From NCBI RefSeq assembly GCF_036227565.1, contig NZ_CP109460.1, positions 6,572,001 through 6,636,000 of the forward strand: a DNA stretch of 64,000 nucleotides. The letters are read 5' to 3'. This document shows positions 42,241-51,439 of this stretch, in pieces. A program made the position numbers and the translations under genes. How positions within the stretch are numbered: the first letter of the stretch is position 1; every line of letters starts with the position of its first letter. Origin of the DNA: Streptomyces sp. NBC_01454 (lineage in GTDB: Bacteria; Actinomycetota; Actinomycetes; Streptomycetales; Streptomycetaceae). The notes under the pieces were generated by a model, which saw nothing but the letters and a program-made list of their open reading frames with translations, searched no databases and had not been told where the DNA came from.

Positions 42241-42316
42241 CTGAACCGAAACTGAAATTCCTGAAGACGGATTCAGGTTTCTCCCTCCCCGGAACGGCGT
42301 GTTACTTTCCTTCAGG
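42241..42316. promoter_or_regulatory. Putative response-regulator binding region between the regulator and mgtA leader
   Basis: CTGAA is repeated at 42241, 42252 and 42261 (11 and 9 bp apart), a spacing fit for OmpR-type tandem binding. CCTGAAGACGGATTCAGG (42260-42277) is palindromic and recurs upstream of the LCP operon. TTCCTTCAG at 42307-42315 matches another shared word. The leader peptide of mgtA starts 110 nt downstream of the palindrome. Confidence 0.55.
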
Positions 42317-42386
42317 TGCCGCCAGTGGTGTGATCCGGCGGTACGTGTGTCCGGGCCGTGCCCTGCGAGTTGAGGAGGTGATCGGG

Positions 42387-42431
42387 ATGCCACCCGGTCG
42401 AAGTCCTCACCGCGCCCTGCCGGCCGGCTGA
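42387..42431 (+). CDS. 14-residue proline-rich leader peptide upstream of mgtA
   Basis: ATG 42387 opens the frame MPPGRSPHRALPAG, ending at TGA 42429-42431. It is preceded at ideal spacing by GAGGAGGTGATC (42372-42383), a near-complete complement of the 16S rRNA 3' end and the strongest ribosome site in the window. Four of 14 residues are Pro, with two directly after Met. Enterobacterial mgtA is controlled by Pro-rich leader peptides (MgtL) whose translation responds to Mg2+ and proline. The same logic is plausible here. It is too short to be found by normal gene callers. Confidence 0.7.
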   Translation: MPPGRSPHRALPAG

Positions 42432-42496
42432 CCGCTCCCTGAGCGCCGCCGTGCCGCTGGCCCGCGGCGCGTGGCACGCTGCCGCGCCCTGATTCC

Positions 42497-42513
42497 CGTG
42501 CGCCACGCGCACG
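42497..42513 (+). promoter_or_regulatory. Hairpin in the mgtA leader (possible attenuator)
   Basis: CGTGCGC-CAC-GCGCACG is a perfect 7-bp stem with a 3-nt loop, followed by CATTTCCACCTTCTTC. It lies between the leader-peptide stop and the mgtA start. It could be an attenuator or antiterminator part whose folding depends on leader translation. A weaker hairpin with arms CGTGCC/GGCACG spans 42450-42478. Confidence 0.45.
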
Positions 42514-42634
42514 CATTTCCACCTTCTTCTGCACCGCGGGAGGGGCCCTTGCCGCCCGCCCGCTTCCTTCATCCACCACTCCGTACGCCGGCGCGGTTCC
42601 GCCCTGCCGTCATGCGCGGAAAGGGGAATTCACC

Positions 42635-45354
42635 ATGACCACGCTCGCCCCGGAGAAGCTCGCTCCGCCCGGCCGCGGACCCCGCGGCCGCCGTGCGAGA
42701 AAAGCCGCCGAATTCGAGACCCGTACCCGTATCGCGGGCGAAAAGCTCGCCCACGTCAGCGCGCGCCCCGCCGCACAGGTCCTGCAGGACGTGCACGCCA
42801 GGCGCGACGGCCTGAAGTATTCCGATGTCACCGAGCGCCAGGAGCGTTTCGGGCCCAATACCGTCGCTCACGAGAAGGCGCCGAACTGGGGCGTTCAGCT
42901 GGCCAAGGCCTTTGCGAACCCGTTCATCGCCGTCCTGGTGCTGCTCGCCGCCGTCATGTACGTACAGGACCCCGAGGACCCGGGCGTCCTCATCCTCTCC
43001 GTCATGGTGGCGATCAGCGGACTGCTGCGCTTCTGGCAGGAATTCCGCTCCGGCCGGGCCGCCGACGCCCTCGGCCGGCTGGTGACCACGACCTGCGCGG
43101 TCCAGCGCCGGGCCGGCCGTTCGTCGCTGCCCACCACCCTTGAGGTGCCGATGGACCAGGTGGTCCCCGGTGACCTCGTCAAGCTCGCCGCGGGCGACCT
43201 CGTCCCCGCCGATCTGCGGCTGATCGCGGCCAAGGACCTGATGGTCGGGCAGGCCGCGTTGTCGGGGGAGTCGCTGCCGGTCGCCAAGGACGACATCCGC
43301 GGCGACGACCAGGGGCAGCGTGCCACGACGGACCCGGTGGAGGCCGGCAACCTCTGCCTGATGGGCACGTCGGTGACCTCCGGCACCGCGACCGGCGTGG
43401 TCGTGGCGACCGGCGCGGACACCTACTTCGGTTCGATGGCCGGCTCACTGGTCGGCGACCGCCCGCAGACCAACTTCGACCACGGCGTCCGCAAGGTCAG
43501 CTTCCTGCTGATCCGCTTCATGCTGGTCATGGTCCCCGCCGTGTTCGCCGTCAACGGGCTGACCAAGGGCGACTGGAAGGGCGCCTTCGAGTTCGGCGTC
43601 GCGGTCGCGGTCGGGCTCACGCCCGAGATGCTGCCGATGGTCGTCACCACCAACCTGGCGCGCGGCGCGGTCGCGCTGTCCCGCCGCAAGGTCGTCGTCA
43701 AGCGGCTCAACGCGATCCAGAACCTGGGCGCCATGGACGTGCTGTGCACGGACAAGACCGGCACCCTCACCGAGGACCGCGTCGTCCTGGACCGCTACCT
43801 CGATGTGCACGGCAGGCAGGACTCCGAGGTCCTGGAGTACGCCTACCTCAACAGCCACTTCCAGACCGGGCTGAAGAACCTGCTGGACCAGGCCGTCATC
43901 GACCGGGTCGACGAGGCCGAGGAGGTTGTCGTCGACGCAGCTTCACGCCGGTCGACGAGATCCCCTTCGACTTCGCCCGCCGGCGGATGTCGGTCGTCCT
44001 GCGCCGCAACACCCTGGCGGGCGGGGAGCGCGGCCCTGAGCACGTCCTGATCACCAAGGGCGCGGTCGAGGAAGTCCTGGGCCTGTGCACCCACCTGAGG
44101 GACCGCGGCGAGACGGTCGCCCTCACCGACCAGCTGCGGTGGCACGCCGGCCGGATCGCCGAGGAGCACAACCGGCAGGGCCTGCGGGTCCTGGCCGTCG
44201 CCACCCGGACCCTCGACGACCCCCGTGACACTTACGGCGTCGCGGACGAGGACCGGCTCGTCCTGATCGGCTTCCTGGCCTTCCTCGACCCGCCCAAGGC
44301 GGACGCCGCGGCCGCCCTGGAGGGTCTGGCGGACCAGGGCATCGCCGTCAAGGTGATCACCGGCGACAACGAACTCGTCGCCGCCCGGGTCTGCGCGGAG
44401 GTCGGCCTCACCGTGGGCGAGGTCGTCTCCGGGGCCGCGCTCGACGGCCTCCCCGACGCCGAACTGGGTGAACTGGCCGCCCGTACCACGGTGTTCGCCA
44501 AGGTCACCCCGGTCCAGAAGGCCCGCCTCGTGCGGGCGCTGCAGGCCGACGGGCACACGGTCGGCTTTCTCGGCGACGGCGTCAACGACGCGGCCGCGCT
44601 GCGCGACGCCGATGTCGGCATCTCGGTGGACACCGCGGTGGACATCGCCAAGGAGTCCGCGGACATCATCCTGCTGGAGAAGAACCTCACCGTCCTGGGC
44701 GACGGCGTCTCCCAGGGGCGGACCACCTTCGGCAACACCATCAAGTACCTGAAGATGACGGCCAGTTCGAACTTCGGGAACGTCTTCTCCGTCCTGGTCG
44801 CCTCCGCGTTCATCCCCTTCCAGCCGATGCTGGCGATCCACCTGCTCATCCAGAACCTGGTCTACGACATCTCACAGCTGGCCACCCCGTGGGACCGGAT
44901 GGACCCCGAGTATCTGCGCACGCCGCGGAACTGGGACGCGAAGGGCATCGGCCGGTTCATGGTCACCATCGGACCGATCAGCTCCGTCTTCGACATCTCC
45001 ATGTTCCTGATCATGTGGAATGTCTTCGGTGCCGACAACGAGGCCCATCAGGCGCTCTTCCAGTCCGGCTGGTTCATCGAGGGACTGCTGTCGCAGACCC
45101 TGATCGTCCATATGATCCGCACCCGCAAGATCCCCTTCCTGCAGTCCCGCGCGTCCTGGCCCGTCATGGTGATGACGGTCCTCGCGATGGCCACCGGGCT
45201 GTTCCTGCCCTTCTCGCCGCTCGCCGCCGGGCTGGGCATGGTGGCGCTGCCGATGAGCTACTTCCCCTGGCTGATCGCGGTCCTGCTCGCGTACTGCGCC
45301 CTCACCCAGTGGGTGAAGACCTGGTACATCCGCAGGTTCCACAGCTGGCTGTAG
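42635..45354 (+). pseudogene. mgtA: MgtA-type Mg2+-transporting P-type ATPase, interrupted by a frameshift
   Basis: Two frames together encode a ~906-residue P3B ATPase. The first (42635-44050) carries the actuator TGES-type SGESLPV, GTSVTSGTA, the PEMLP helix and the phosphorylation site CTDKTGTLT (Asp373). The second, usable from about 43940 to 45354, carries FTPVDEIPFDFARRRMSVVL, ITKGAVEEVLGLC, VITGDN, FLGDGVNDAAALRDADVGISV and the C-terminal membrane helices. The join falls at 43937-43942: VVVDA in one frame continues as SFTPVDE in the other, as if one C were missing from GCCAGC. No slippery heptamer is present. This is a mutation or an assembly error; apart from it the gene looks undamaged. 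AAGGGGA precedes ATG 42635. Confidence 0.88.
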
Positions 45355-45387
45355 ACCCGCGAGGGCCGCGGCGCGGGGGCTGGAGGG

Positions 45388-46500
45388 TCAGAGATAGAGC
45401 CCCGCGTCGGCCCCCGCGTCCTGGGCCGGGACCGACGCCGGACGGGTGCCGCGGCGCAGCGCGTACAGCTCGGCCAGCGAGGCGCCCTCGCGTCCGATGC
45501 CCTGGTCCGTGCCGAGCCAGTGCACCGCTTCCGCACGGCTCAGCGGGCCGACCTCGATCCGGGCCAGACAGCGGCCGGGGCGGACCACCGCCGGGTGCAT
45601 CCGCTCCAGGTCCTCATTGGTGGTCACCCCGACCAGGACGTTGCGGCCCTGGCCCAGCAGCCCGTCCGTCAGATTGAGCAGCCGCGACAGCGCCTGCCCG
45701 GCGGCGTGCTTGGCCTCGCCGCGGATCAGTTCGTCGCAGTCCTCCAGGAGCAGCAGCCGCCAGCGGCCCTTGCCGGTGCTGTCGTCCTCGCCGATCGCGA
45801 TGTCCATCAGATAGCCGACGTCGTTGAACAGCCGCTCCGGGTCCAGTACGCAGTCCACCTGGCACCAGTCGCGCCAGGAGCGGGCCAGGGTGCGCAGCGC
45901 GGAGGTCTTGCCCGTGCCGGGCGGGCCGTGCAGCAACAGCAGCCGGCCGGCGATCTCCTCGGGCGCCACCTTCATCAGCCGGTCCATCGCCTCGGCCACC
46001 GGCGCGGTGTAGTTGGGCCGGATGTCCTCCCAGGTGCCGGCCGAGATCTGCCGGGAGGTGCGGTGCGGCCCGCGGCGCGGGGAGAAGTACCAAAAGCCCA
46101 TCGGGACGTTCTCCGGCTGCGGGGCCGGCTCGTCCTCGACGCCGTCCGTGGCCTGCCCCAGCACCGTCTCGGCGAGGTCGTCGGTGACGGCGGTGACCGT
46201 CACATCGGCGCCGCGGTTCCAGCGGGAGACCAGCAGCGTGTAGCCGTCACCCTCGGCGAGCGTGGCGCTGCGGTCCTCGTCCCGCGCCGCGCGCAGGATC
46301 CGGGCGCCCGGTGGCAGCAGCGTCAGCCCGAACCGCACCCGGTCCACGGACCGGCTCCGGGCGAAGGGCTGTTCCCCCTTGGCGAACCGTCCCAGGAAGA
46401 GCGCATCGACGACATCGGACGGTGAATCGCTGTCGTCCATGGTCAGCCGGAGCGGAAGGGACTCCTCGGTGGCGGACGGCTGGACATGATCGGCACACAT
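45388..46500 (-). CDS. AAA-family ATPase with N-terminal DUF5925-like domain
   Basis: This 370-residue protein has an N-terminal domain (~1-165, from DDSDSPSDVVDALFLGRFAKGEQPF) of the type found in front of actinomycete AAA proteins. A single AAA module follows: Walker A LLHGPPGTGKTSALRTLARSW, Walker B RLLLLEDCDELI, sensor 1 LVGVTTNEDLERMHPAVVRPGRC. The C-terminal lid is short. AAA proteins of this shape remodel protein partners; none is evident here. The start is uncertain, as ATG 46500 has only a weak site and an internal ATG at residue ~21 is possible. It is divergent from the glycoside hydrolase gene. Confidence 0.83.
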   Translation of the reverse strand: MCADHVQPSATEESLPLRLTMDDSDSPSDVVDALFLGRFAKGEQPFARSRSVDRVRFGLTLLPPGARILRAARDEDRSATLAEGDGYTLLVSRWNRGADVTVTAVTDDLAETVLGQATDGVEDEPAPQPENVPMGFWYFSPRRGPHRTSRQISAGTWEDIRPNYTAPVAEAMDRLMKVAPEEIAGRLLLLHGPPGTGKTSALRTLARSWRDWCQVDCVLDPERLFNDVGYLMDIAIGEDDSTGKGRWRLLLLEDCDELIRGEAKHAAGQALSRLLNLTDGLLGQGRNVLVGVTTNEDLERMHPAVVRPGRCLARIEVGPLSRAEAVHWLGTDQGIGREGASLAELYALRRGTRPASVPAQDAGADAGLYL

Positions 46501-46627
46501 ACCGCCATGATCGGTCACGACGGCCCCGCGCGTACACGGATTATCCCGGCGTTTTCCCGGTACCAGAACAGAACTGTTACTCAGAAAGCCCGGTGTACCG
46601 GGTGGTTCACTGGCTAATCTGCTCATT

Positions 46628-47974
46628 GTGCGCCGTCGTGGTGGGGAACGTCAGAGCAGGTCCTTTGTCATCGCTGCCGGGGTGGCGGTGCTGGCGATAC
46701 TGGTGGTCATCTGTTCCCTTCCGGGGGACCGGGAACAGGACGGGAAACGGCCCGCCCGGCCGGGTGTCACAGGGCCCGCCGTGGGCTGGGGATTCACCCA
46801 TACGCAATTCAGCGCGGACACCGGAACCGACGCGTCCACCGCCCGGGCCGCCCAGCTGCTGCACGACCGTCCGATGCCGCAGAACCAGCACATCATGGGC
46901 TGGGGCGCGGACAACCCCGAGCCGAGCCCCGGGCACTACGACTTCGCCGACCTGGACCGTCGTCTCGCGCTGATCCGGCGCACCGGCGGCACGCCCGTGC
47001 TGACCCTGTGCTGCGCGCCCGACTGGATGAAGGGCGGCAAGGCCGGTCACACCGACTGGAGCGCCCTGGAAAAGGCGCCCGACCCGCAGCATTACGGGGA
47101 CTTCGCCGCCCTCGCCGGAAAGATCGCCCAGCGATTTCCCGACGTCCGCCACTATGTCGTCTGGAATGAATTCAAGGGATTCTTCGACGACACCAAGGGC
47201 CGCTGGAATTACGAGGGTTACACCCGCCTCTACAACCTCGTCTACCGCGCGGTGAAGAAGGTGAACAGCGGCAATCAGGTGGGCGGCCCCTATCTGGTGA
47301 TGGACAGCCATGTTCCGGGCGACGACACCTACGCCTCCGACCTCAAGGGCCCCTGGGGAAGCATCGACCGGCGCACCCTCGATGCCTTCACCTACTGGAA
47401 CCGCCACAAGACCGGCGCGGATTTCGTGGCCGTCGACGGCTCCAGCTACAGCAAGGACGACCGCTACGCCCCCGACCCGTTCGCCGCCGCCCAGAAGTTC
47501 GCCGATGTGGGGCGTCGGCTGCGCAAGGAGAGCGGGCTGCCGCTGTGGTGGGCGGAGTGGTACGTGGAGGTCGCCGACGAGAACGACGACCGGGCCCGGT
47601 GGAGCGAGCGCACCCGTATCGCCGCGCAGGCCACCGCCCTGATCGAGATGACGGCCGGCGGTGCCGCCGGCGGCTTCTACTGGAACCCGGAGACTGCGGG
47701 CGCCGACTGCCCCGGATGCCTGTGGACCAGCACCCGGCTCGACGACGGGGGCAAGGAACTGCCGATGATGACGCTGCTGTCCCGCTTCGCGCGCGCCTTT
47801 CCGCCGGGGAGCGGCCCGCACGACCTCGACACCGGCCGACCGGAGATCCGGGGCCTGGCCGACGACCGCACCGCGCTGCTGGTCAACACCGGCACGCGGC
47901 GCTCCACGGTGACGGTGGACGGCAGGAGCGTCACCCTGGCGGGGTATGACGTGCGGTGGCTCGACCGCCCGTGA
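46628..47974 (+). CDS. Membrane-anchored or secreted GH39-like glycoside hydrolase
   Basis: This 448-residue protein has an N-terminal hydrophobic anchor (SFVIAAGVAVLAILVVICSL) with no obvious cleavage site. A clan GH-A (beta/alpha)8 barrel follows. The acid/base Glu is in HYVVWNEFKGFF and the nucleophile Glu in PLWWAEWYVEV, with GGTPVLTLCCAPDWMKG as a substrate-loop mark. A short beta domain ends it (DRTALLVNTGTRRSTVTVDG). The relation is to GH39/xylosidase-like enzymes that act on exopolysaccharide, similar to PslG-type hydrolases of biosynthetic clusters. It converges on the flippase-fusion gene. The start is GTG 46628. Confidence 0.83.
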   Translation: MRRRGGERQSRSFVIAAGVAVLAILVVICSLPGDREQDGKRPARPGVTGPAVGWGFTHTQFSADTGTDASTARAAQLLHDRPMPQNQHIMGWGADNPEPSPGHYDFADLDRRLALIRRTGGTPVLTLCCAPDWMKGGKAGHTDWSALEKAPDPQHYGDFAALAGKIAQRFPDVRHYVVWNEFKGFFDDTKGRWNYEGYTRLYNLVYRAVKKVNSGNQVGGPYLVMDSHVPGDDTYASDLKGPWGSIDRRTLDAFTYWNRHKTGADFVAVDGSSYSKDDRYAPDPFAAAQKFADVGRRLRKESGLPLWWAEWYVEVADENDDRARWSERTRIAAQATALIEMTAGGAAGGFYWNPETAGADCPGCLWTSTRLDDGGKELPMMTLLSRFARAFPPGSGPHDLDTGRPEIRGLADDRTALLVNTGTRRSTVTVDGRSVTLAGYDVRWLDRP

Positions 47975-47982
47975 CCCCTGCT

Positions 47983-48010
47983 GAGGGGCCGGGCCCGTCC
48001 CGAGCCCCTC
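47983..48010. terminator. Weak bidirectional terminator
   Basis: GAGGGGC (47983-47989) pairs with GCCCCTC (48004-48010) around a GC-rich loop between the converging glycoside hydrolase and flippase-fusion genes. Confidence 0.45.
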
Positions 48011-48019
48011 CTCCCGGCC

Positions 48020-51000
48020 TCATGACATCGTCAGGAACCGCTGTACCAGCGACGCCAGGAACACCACCAGCAGCGGCAGCGAGAACCAGAACATCCCCTG
48101 CATCCAGTGCAGTTGACGCGGACTCGGCAGGACCGCGACCCGGAGCACCTCACGGGCCGTCAGTACCAGGACCAGCGCGAGCCCCGCCAGCGCCCCGAGC
48201 ACCGACCACGGCGTCCAGGTCACCTGCGGGCCGGGCCGGCCGGGGCGGGGCGGGGGCGCCGTGCCCGCCGGCTGCCGGGTCAGCTCGTACACCGCCGCAT
48301 GCCGGTTGGACAGCACCCGCCGCAGTTCGGGGCGCCCGTCCAGCGCACCGCGCAGCCGCCCCTCCCAGCCCGGGCGGTAGCCGGAATCCAGCCGCAGCGA
48401 CTCCGCCTGCCCGTGGTTGACGAGGAGGTACGACTGCGGTCCCGCGTGCCGCAGCGCGGAGAGCAGCGGGCCGACGCGGTCCGGGGCGCGCGGCGCCAGG
48501 ACCGGTTCGTACTGCACCCGCTCCATGTCCCTGGCGCCCCAGGGCATGTCCGGGGTGACGCTGTTGACCGGGTCGTCGCTCAGCCACAGCAGCCGCACCG
48601 TCGGCCGGTCATGGGCGTAGACGTAGTCCATCGCCGCGACCTCACCCGGCCGGATCCGTTCGAACGGCTCGTTGCCCCAGCGGGCGACGAGAAAGCCGAC
48701 GGCCAGCACCAGCCCCGTCAGCAGCGCGGCGAGCGGCCCCAGCCCACGCCGGTCCGCACCGCGCGGGAACAGGGCCAGCGCCGCCAGCACACAGGCGCCC
48801 GGCAGCGCGAACAGAAAGACCCGCAGCGCCATTTCGCCGCCGTAGGACTGCATCCCGAAGGCGAGGAACGGCACGCACGTCAGCACCAGCAGCGCACGCT
48901 CCGTGAAGCCCGCCGCCCGCCGCCGCAGCACCCCCCAGCAGGCCAGCGCCAGCACCCCGCCGGCCAGCGCCACCCGGGTGTAGAGCACCAGCTTGTGCGT
49001 GGGATCGCCGGCGATCCGGTCCGTGACGGAGGAGGACAGATTGCCGCCGACACCGCCGAGCCCGCCGAACAGCTCGCCCAGATGCCCCGACCAGTAGGGC
49101 TCCGCCAGAAACCCGACCCAGGCCACGACCAGCACGCCCAGCAGCAGCGGAAGGCCGGGGAGGCTGGAGCGGTGGACCAGCACGAGGGCGGTCAGCACAC
49201 CGAGCATCACGAACGGGGTGAGCTGATGGCCCGCCACCGACGCCACGAACAGCGCGATCAGCACCCCGAGCAGCACCACCAGCCGGCCGCGGCCGGCCGC
49301 CCGCACCTCCCGCTCGCCCGGCAGCCGCCGGCCGCCCAGCGGGCGCGGTGCGCGGAACCACACCAGCAGGATCGCCACGAACGCGAGGTAGAGGAGGTAG
49401 GTGAACCCCTGCGGGGAGAAGTAGTCCTGGCCGACCCAGCCGCACAGCGCGAACAGCCACGCCGCACACCACGTCGCCCGCCAGCTCGCCCGGATCGCCC
49501 GCAACAACAGGAACAGCGGTGCCAGACAGAGCAGTTGGAGCACCGTCGGCCACCAGCGCAGCACCTCGGTGAAGTCGGTGACGCCGCAGGCTCCGGCGAG
49601 GAACTGCACCCCGGCGAAGAAGCCCGGCCAGCTCCAGCGGGCGTCCAGGTCGGGCACGGCGGTGCCGGTCCGGGCCAGGTGGTCCAGGAAGCCCAGATGC
49701 TGCCAGGCCGTCGGGAAGCGCGGCTCGCTCTCCAGCACGGCCGGCAGTGCGTGCAGCGTCACCACCGTGGCCAGCAGGACGACGGTGAGCAGCACACGCC
49801 GCGGCCGGGCGAGCCACAGCGCCGCGCCGTACGCCGCCACCAGCAGGGCGAGCCCGGCGAGGGTGAGCGCCGGCAGCACCGAGATCAGCCCCAGCCCGCT
49901 CATCCGGTCCAGCGCCGCATCGCCCATCCCGCGCAGCGGCAGCCAGAACAGAGCGAGCGCGGCGGCGAACAGCACCCAGACGGCGAGGTCGGGGCGGCTC
50001 CGCAGCCGCGCGAGGAACGGCGGACGGTCCAAGGGCGCGCGCCGGGCGGGGGAGCGGGGCGCGGGCAGCTCCCCGCGCAGCACCCGCCGCAGCCGGACGC
50101 CCGCGACCGTCACGATCACCGCCAGGCTGGAGATCTCGGCGACCCCGGCCCCGGTCAGCCCCGTCCGAGGCAGCAGGACCAGCGTCAGGCCGAGCACCAG
50201 CACACACAACAGACCCTGGAGGACGGCGAGTTCGGTGGTGCGGCTCTGGGCGCGCAGTACCGCGAAGTAGACCTCCATCGCCACCCGCAGCGCGGCTCCC
50301 ACCGCGAACCAGCGCAGCAGCGGCGTCGCCGCCTGCGCGTATCCCGGGCCGAAGATCCCCAGGAGGTAGGGCGCGAGGAGGAAAAGGGTGAGACAGACCG
50401 GCAGCATGATGCGGGCCATCCGCCCCAGTGCGGCCCGGGTGTGCCGGGCCAGCTGCGCCGGGTCGTGCGCGCCCTCGACGGTCAGCGAGGCGCCCATGTT
50501 GAGGGCGAGCAGATTGACCGTGCCGGCGATGGTGGTGGTGATGTAGAAGTAGGCGTTGTCCGCCGCGTCCACCTGCGCGGCCACCAGTACCGGCACGAGA
50601 TAGACCACGGCCAGCGAGAACAGCGACCCGGTGGAGTCGCCGGCCAGGAACCGGCCCATCTCCCCGAGCGACGGCGGCCGGGCGGTCCGGTGGGTGGCCG
50701 CCACATGCCGGGGCACCAGCCGCCGGAACACCAGCCAGCCCAGCGGAAGCACCGACACCGCGATCGCCGCGGCCCAGGAGACGAACACCCCGGCCGTGGG
50801 GAGGAGGGCGGCGAACGCCACCAGCAGCCCCAACTTCACCGTGGAGAAGGCGAGGTTGCCGGCCGGCACCCACAGGGCGCTGCGCAGTCCGGTCAGCACG
50901 CCGTCCTGCAGGGTGAGCAGCGACCAGGCGACCACGGCCAGGGCGAAGCCCAGCCCCGGCAGCGGGCCGTGCAGAAAGCCGTACGAGGAACCCCAGGTGT

Positions 51001-51394
51001 CGAGGGTCAGCAGGAAGACGGCCGCGGCCACGGCCACCACCACCGAACTGCCCGCGTAGGCCCGCCGCACCAGCCGTGCGGTGCCCCGCCCGGCGACCGG
51101 GAGGAAGCGGGCCAGCGCACCGGTCAGGGTCAGCGCCGTCAGCCCCGCGAGCAGCTTCATCGCGGCGATCGCCGCCGAGCCCCGGCCGACCGCGGACTCC
51201 GTGTAACAGCGGGCCGCGACCAGCCAGAACCCCAGACCGAGCAGCCCGGAGACGCCGGTGTTGAGCATCAGCGCATAGGCGTTGCGGAACAGCGGGCTGC
51301 CGCCGCCGCGCCACCCCGGGCGCGTCCCGTGGCCGTCCTGCGGCCGCGGCTCCGGTTCCGTACGCTCCTCGGTCTGGATGGTCGTGTCAGACAC
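48020..51394 (-). CDS. Wzx-type flippase fused to a second polytopic (GT-C/Wzy-like) module
   Basis: This 1,124-residue membrane protein has two parts. Residues ~30-440 are an oligosaccharide flippase of the MOP superfamily: FRNAYALMLNTGVSGLLGLGFWLVAARCY.. and 12-14 helices, with LLRWFAVGAALRVAMEVYFAVLRAQ. Residues ~470-1124 are a separate set of about 12 helices with large external loops (SEPRFPTAWQHLGFLDHLARTG; WVGQDYFSPQGFTYLLYLAF; VAGHQLTPFVML) and a soluble stretch near 930-1050. This resembles GT-C glycosyltransferases or Wzy polymerases. The fusion would couple export of a lipid-linked glycan to its polymerisation or modification. It is the last gene of the exopolysaccharide operon. 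Confidence 0.83.
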   Translation of the reverse strand: MSDTTIQTEERTEPEPRPQDGHGTRPGWRGGGSPLFRNAYALMLNTGVSGLLGLGFWLVAARCYTESAVGRGSAAIAAMKLLAGLTALTLTGALARFLPVAGRGTARLVRRAYAGSSVVVAVAAAVFLLTLDTWGSSYGFLHGPLPGLGFALAVVAWSLLTLQDGVLTGLRSALWVPAGNLAFSTVKLGLLVAFAALLPTAGVFVSWAAAIAVSVLPLGWLVFRRLVPRHVAATHRTARPPSLGEMGRFLAGDSTGSLFSLAVVYLVPVLVAAQVDAADNAYFYITTTIAGTVNLLALNMGASLTVEGAHDPAQLARHTRAALGRMARIMLPVCLTLFLLAPYLLGIFGPGYAQAATPLLRWFAVGAALRVAMEVYFAVLRAQSRTTELAVLQGLLCVLVLGLTLVLLPRTGLTGAGVAEISSLAVIVTVAGVRLRRVLRGELPAPRSPARRAPLDRPPFLARLRSRPDLAVWVLFAAALALFWLPLRGMGDAALDRMSGLGLISVLPALTLAGLALLVAAYGAALWLARPRRVLLTVVLLATVVTLHALPAVLESEPRFPTAWQHLGFLDHLARTGTAVPDLDARWSWPGFFAGVQFLAGACGVTDFTEVLRWWPTVLQLLCLAPLFLLLRAIRASWRATWCAAWLFALCGWVGQDYFSPQGFTYLLYLAFVAILLVWFRAPRPLGGRRLPGEREVRAAGRGRLVVLLGVLIALFVASVAGHQLTPFVMLGVLTALVLVHRSSLPGLPLLLGVLVVAWVGFLAEPYWSGHLGELFGGLGGVGGNLSSSVTDRIAGDPTHKLVLYTRVALAGGVLALACWGVLRRRAAGFTERALLVLTCVPFLAFGMQSYGGEMALRVFLFALPGACVLAALALFPRGADRRGLGPLAALLTGLVLAVGFLVARWGNEPFERIRPGEVAAMDYVYAHDRPTVRLLWLSDDPVNSVTPDMPWGARDMERVQYEPVLAPRAPDRVGPLLSALRHAGPQSYLLVNHGQAESLRLDSGYRPGWEGRLRGALDGRPELRRVLSNRHAAVYELTRQPAGTAPPPRPGRPGPQVTWTPWSVLGALAGLALVLVLTAREVLRVAVLPSPRQLHWMQGMFWFSLPLLVVFLASLVQRFLTMS

Positions 51395-51439
51395 CGGCTC
51401 TGTCGCCCTCTCCTCCGCCGCGGGACCGCCGCGGTGCGC

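Noticed and set aside
42093..42634. M-box Mg2+ riboswitch
   Set aside because: I could not fit the conserved M-box core or its multi-helix layout; the uORF and a simple hairpin explain the leader better.
43930..43950. Programmed ribosomal frameshifting in mgtA
   Set aside because: No slippery heptamer or downstream pseudoknot is visible, and MgtA homologues are made from a single frame.
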